From Roseiarcus fermentans (GTDB lineage Bacteria > Pseudomonadota > Alphaproteobacteria > Rhizobiales > Beijerinckiaceae): a stretch of DNA of 64,000 bases. The notes beneath the pieces are model-generated. The model was not told where the DNA came from. It saw only the letters and a program-made list of their open reading frames with translations, and did no database searches. The position numbers were made by a program, and so were the translations under genes. Shown here piece after piece: positions 61,601 to 64,000 of the stretch (positions are counted from its first letter, which is position 1; each line of letters starts with the position of its first letter). The stretch spans positions 124,001-188,000 of the forward strand of contig NZ_QNRK01000003.1 in the NCBI RefSeq assembly GCF_003315135.1, written 5' to 3'.

Positions 61601-62812
61601 CTAGATGTTTTCCACCAGCATCGCGACGCCCTGTCCGCCGCCGATGCAGAGGCTGGCGACGCCGTAGCGGCCGCTGCGACGCTTCAGCTCATGGATCAGG
61701 GTGGTGAGGATTCGCGCGCCGCTCGAGCCCAGCGCATGGCCAAGGGCGATGCCGCCGCCGTTGACGTTGACGCGGGAATACAGCCGCGAGCCGGGAAGCA
61801 TGCCGAGTTCCTTGAGCACGCCAAGCGACTGTGCGGCGAAGGCTTCGTTGATTTCGAACAGGTCGACGTCTTCCAGAGCGAGGTCGCCCTGCTTCAGGAC
61901 CGAGCGGATCGCCGTTACCGGACCGAGTCCCATCACACTGGGGTCAAGGCCCGTCACCGAATGCCGGAGAACACGGACCAGCGGCCTGATCCCGAATTCT
62001 CGCGCCTTGGCCTCTCCCATCACGACCACCGCCGAGGCGCCGTCGTTCATTCCGGAGGCGTTGCCGGGCGTGACGGTTCCGCCCTTCCGGAAGACCGGGT
62101 TGAGTTTCGCCAATCCTTCCGGCGTCGCGTTCGCCTTGGGGTATTCGTCCTGGGCGAAGAGGATGCTGCTTTTCCGATCGGCGACCTCGACCGGCACAAT
62201 TTCATCCTTGAACCGGCCTGCGGCGATCGCCGCGCACGCCTTCTTCTGGCTGTCCAGGGCGAAGGCGTCCTGCTGCTCGCGCGAAATGGCGTGCCGGTCG
62301 GCGATCGCCTCGGCGGTCAGGCCCATGTTGAGCCCGGGATAAAGAGCGGGCGGCTGAACCCGCGTCACCGCCCGGGTGAAGGCGTCGTGTATGGTCTGTT
62401 CCCCGAGGCGAAAGCCTTCGTACCGGACCGAAGGCGGCAGGTAATAGAGGGCGCGCGACATGCTCTCGACGCCCCCGGCGACGGCGATGGCGGAGGCCCC
62501 CGTCTGGATCTCCATGATCGCCAGCCGCAGCGCCTGAAGTCCCGAACCGCACTGCATGTCGACCGTAAAGGCGGCGGTGGCTTCGGGGAGACCGGCCAGC
62601 AGCGCGCTGACTCTGGCGATGTTGGGGGCCTCGCTGTTCGCCAGCACGTGGCCCATGACGACCCGCTCCACCTGTCCCGGCGCCAGCTGGGACCGCGCAG
62701 CAGCTTCCTTGATGACAAGGGCTGCGAGTTGCTCGGGGGGGACCGTCTTGAGCGTTCCTAGGTATGAACCGACCGCTGTGCGGGTCGCGCTTGTAATGAC
62801 ACAGTGTTCCAC
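61601..62812 (-). CDS. Thiolase (acetyl-CoA acetyltransferase family)
   Basis: About 403 residues. The nucleophilic Cys lies in TVDMQCGSGLQALRLAI, the catalytic His in VNVNGGGIALGHALGSSGAR (GHALG instead of the usual GHPLG) and the second Cys in LCIGGGQGVAML. NEAFAAQSL is also conserved. It would cleave or form acetoacetyl-CoA-type substrates. The start is uncertain: GTG at 62812 (MEHCVITSATRTAVG, GAGAAGG ahead) matches family length best; ATG at 62872 or TTG at 62893 would add an unusual basic extension. It is the first gene of the catabolic run facing the GntR gene. Confidence 0.9.
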   Translation of the reverse strand: MEHCVITSATRTAVGSYLGTLKTVPPEQLAALVIKEAAARSQLAPGQVERVVMGHVLANSEAPNIARVSALLAGLPEATAAFTVDMQCGSGLQALRLAIMEIQTGASAIAVAGGVESMSRALYYLPPSVRYEGFRLGEQTIHDAFTRAVTRVQPPALYPGLNMGLTAEAIADRHAISREQQDAFALDSQKKACAAIAAGRFKDEIVPVEVADRKSSILFAQDEYPKANATPEGLAKLNPVFRKGGTVTPGNASGMNDGASAVVVMGEAKAREFGIRPLVRVLRHSVTGLDPSVMGLGPVTAIRSVLKQGDLALEDVDLFEINEAFAAQSLGVLKELGMLPGSRLYSRVNVNGGGIALGHALGSSGARILTTLIHELKRRSGRYGVASLCIGGGQGVAMLVENI

Positions 62813-62908
62813 TTGCGCCGCCTTCTCGTGTCCCGTGGGGACAGGCCTCTTCTTCTGGAGCCGCCCTGCCATTCTTTGGGCAAGAGTCGGCAACGGGAGG
62901 CGTTGATC

Positions 62909-63013
62909 TGTGATCCATCGTGGACAACAGTCTGTCCAGCGCTGTGATCACATCTCGTGATCACATAGCAGCCATAAGGTGTCAAGGGATGTGATCTCAC
63001 ATCGTGATCACAT
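62909..63013. promoter_or_regulatory. Cluster of GTGATCAC-type boxes, probable GntR operators
   Basis: The divergent thiolase/GntR gap contains TGTGATCACA (62943-62952), CGTGATCACAT (62956-62966), ATGTGA-TC-TCACAT (62989-63002) and CGTGATCACAT (63003-63013), with a weaker TCTGTGATCC near 62909. They form two closely packed pairs. Palindromes of this kind are usual targets of GntR/FCD repressors, and the adjacent gene encodes one. Confidence 0.75.
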
Positions 63014-63109
63014 TTGCTGTTTTGCAACGAAAGGATTAGTCTGGCTGCGGGCTTGCAGGATCGTTCGAGCCAACCCCGGCAAATCAGGGGTGACGGAAAG
63101 GGACCGGTG

Positions 63110-63898
63110 ATGCCCGAAAGGTTGCTGACGCTCGAAGATTCTTCGCTTTCGGAGAGGGTTTATACGGCCCTCAGGCTGGCGCTGCTCAGGGGCAAGTTCG
63201 TGCCCGGCGAAGCGCTGTCGCTCAGAAGTCTGGCGGCGTCGCTGGGGACCAGCCCGATGCCGGTGCGGGCCGCGGTCCAACGGCTGATCGCGGAAAAAGC
63301 GCTTGTCCAGACCGCCAGCCGGGCGATCATCGTGGCGCCGTTCACCTACGAAAACTTCAAAGACTTGATGCGGATAAGAATGGAGCTGGAGGGGTTTGCC
63401 GCGGAACGCGCCTGTATGTCGAAAGATCGAGGCCTGGTGGGGCGGCTGAAGGGCTTCAATCAATCCATGCTCGAGGCGGCGCAAAGACACGATGTCGAGG
63501 CGGCGTTGGCCGCCAATTACTCGTTCCATTTCGGCGTTTACGAGGCCGCTGGACTTCCTCAGTTAACCGACATGATCACAAACCTGTGGCTGAGAGCAGG
63601 GCCTTACCTCGCCGCCGTTCAGCGCCAGCCCCGAGCTTCGGAAATATTGTCGACAAACAGTTTCAAAATTCAGGATAGGGTTATTGAGGCGATCCGGACC
63701 GGCGATCGCAAGGCGGCGCGATTTTCCCTGGCGATGGATTTACGGTTCGCATTTGCATGGTTCGTCAAGACCTACGACTTTTCCGACAATAGACTGGGCG
63801 GACCGCTCAAACGGGACGGGACAGAGGGAACCGGGCCCGACGTTCGACCCGTCTCCAGGGACGAACCCAGACGGAACGTCAAGGCATATTCCGATTGA
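63110..63898 (+). CDS. GntR/FCD-family transcriptional regulator
   Basis: A 262-residue regulator. The winged helix is ERVYTALRLALLRGKFVPGEALSLRSLAASLGTSPMPVRAAVQRLIAE (about residues 13-60), then an FCD effector domain (MRIRMELEGFAAERA, NYSFHFGVYEAAGLPQLTDMI, RVIEAIRTGDRKAAR). FCD regulators bind carboxylic acids, in keeping with an acid-degrading operon opposite. The start at 63110 gives the normal N-terminus. The upstream ATG at 63014 lies next to the last operator box. Nothing was recognised in the last 102 bases of the window. Confidence 0.92.
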   Translation: MPERLLTLEDSSLSERVYTALRLALLRGKFVPGEALSLRSLAASLGTSPMPVRAAVQRLIAEKALVQTASRAIIVAPFTYENFKDLMRIRMELEGFAAERACMSKDRGLVGRLKGFNQSMLEAAQRHDVEAALAANYSFHFGVYEAAGLPQLTDMITNLWLRAGPYLAAVQRQPRASEILSTNSFKIQDRVIEAIRTGDRKAARFSLAMDLRFAFAWFVKTYDFSDNRLGGPLKRDGTEGTGPDVRPVSRDEPRRNVKAYSD

Positions 63899-64000
63899 TC
63901 CGGTTGTTAGCCGGCCGGACATGGCCTGGCGCGACGCCAGGCGACAACCGGTCGGAGCCGGCATGCGACCGTCGAGCGCCAACCGAGTGGGACGACGGCT

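Overview
The window is a high-GC chromosomal segment (roughly two thirds G+C by eye) from an alphaproteobacterium, most likely in the order Hyphomicrobiales (Rhizobiales). The basis is the dnaK-dnaJ to pyrF/dapB neighbourhood, the R. palustris-type bad/ali genes, the MAGFDP-type dispersed palindromic repeats and one sigma-EcfG-like promoter. The genus cannot be fixed from the sequence. Rhodopseudomonas- or Rhodoblastus-like phototrophs and their relatives are a reasonable guess.

Layout. 1-13.3 kb is mostly housekeeping: the end of an anti-sigma-like protein, two conserved hypotheticals, dnaK-dnaJ, an NnrU-family membrane protein, a nitroreductase-like flavoprotein, a TetR regulator divergent from a methyltransferase, pyrF, a DUF1330 protein, dapB, a zinc-ribbon protein, a SIS-domain isomerase, an SDR and tRNA-Thr(CGT). 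13.3-14.05 kb is a gene-poor scar holding dispersed palindromic repeats and a frameshifted fragment. 14.05-21.7 kb is an alicyclic acid degradation cluster: gcdH/badJ, an acyl-CoA dehydrogenase, aliA, aliB, badI and badH on the minus strand, with badR divergent. 22.1-30.8 kb is a single 2898-residue repeat protein. It has two blocks of seven GloVer repeats, twelve 128-residue repeats and a short RTX-like C-terminus.

31-45.8 kb is the most unusual region. It holds a P1B-type ATPase that lacks the CPC metal motif and faces a six-gene operon: SPFH/prohibitin, a Leu/Ile/Val-type binding protein, a 61-residue membrane protein, a PstS-like/OmpA-like hybrid, and two cyclic-peptide-exporter-type ABC transporters. 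A remnant of a third such transporter lies between them. Small envelope and stress proteins follow (DUF697, glycine-zipper, DUF1003, SLC13/ArsB-like permease, DUF1328), the DUF1328 gene with a good EcfG-type promoter. I know of no described system with this composition.

46-56.7 kb is a second notable locus. A SorC-type regulator, MtnA and MtnK face an RbsABC-type importer, a split transketolase and a RuBisCO-like protein, with a perfect inverted repeat in the divergent promoter. It is best read as uptake and catabolism of a 5-substituted or 5-deoxy pentose such as 5-methylthioribose, with the RuBisCO-like protein acting after MtnA. 57.3-63.9 kb is a visibly less GC-rich catabolic island: SDR, hydroxyacyl-CoA dehydrogenase, BKACE, AtoE and thiolase, divergent from a GntR/FCD regulator with repeated GTGATCAC boxes between them. 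It probably handles a short 3-hydroxy or 3-keto acid.
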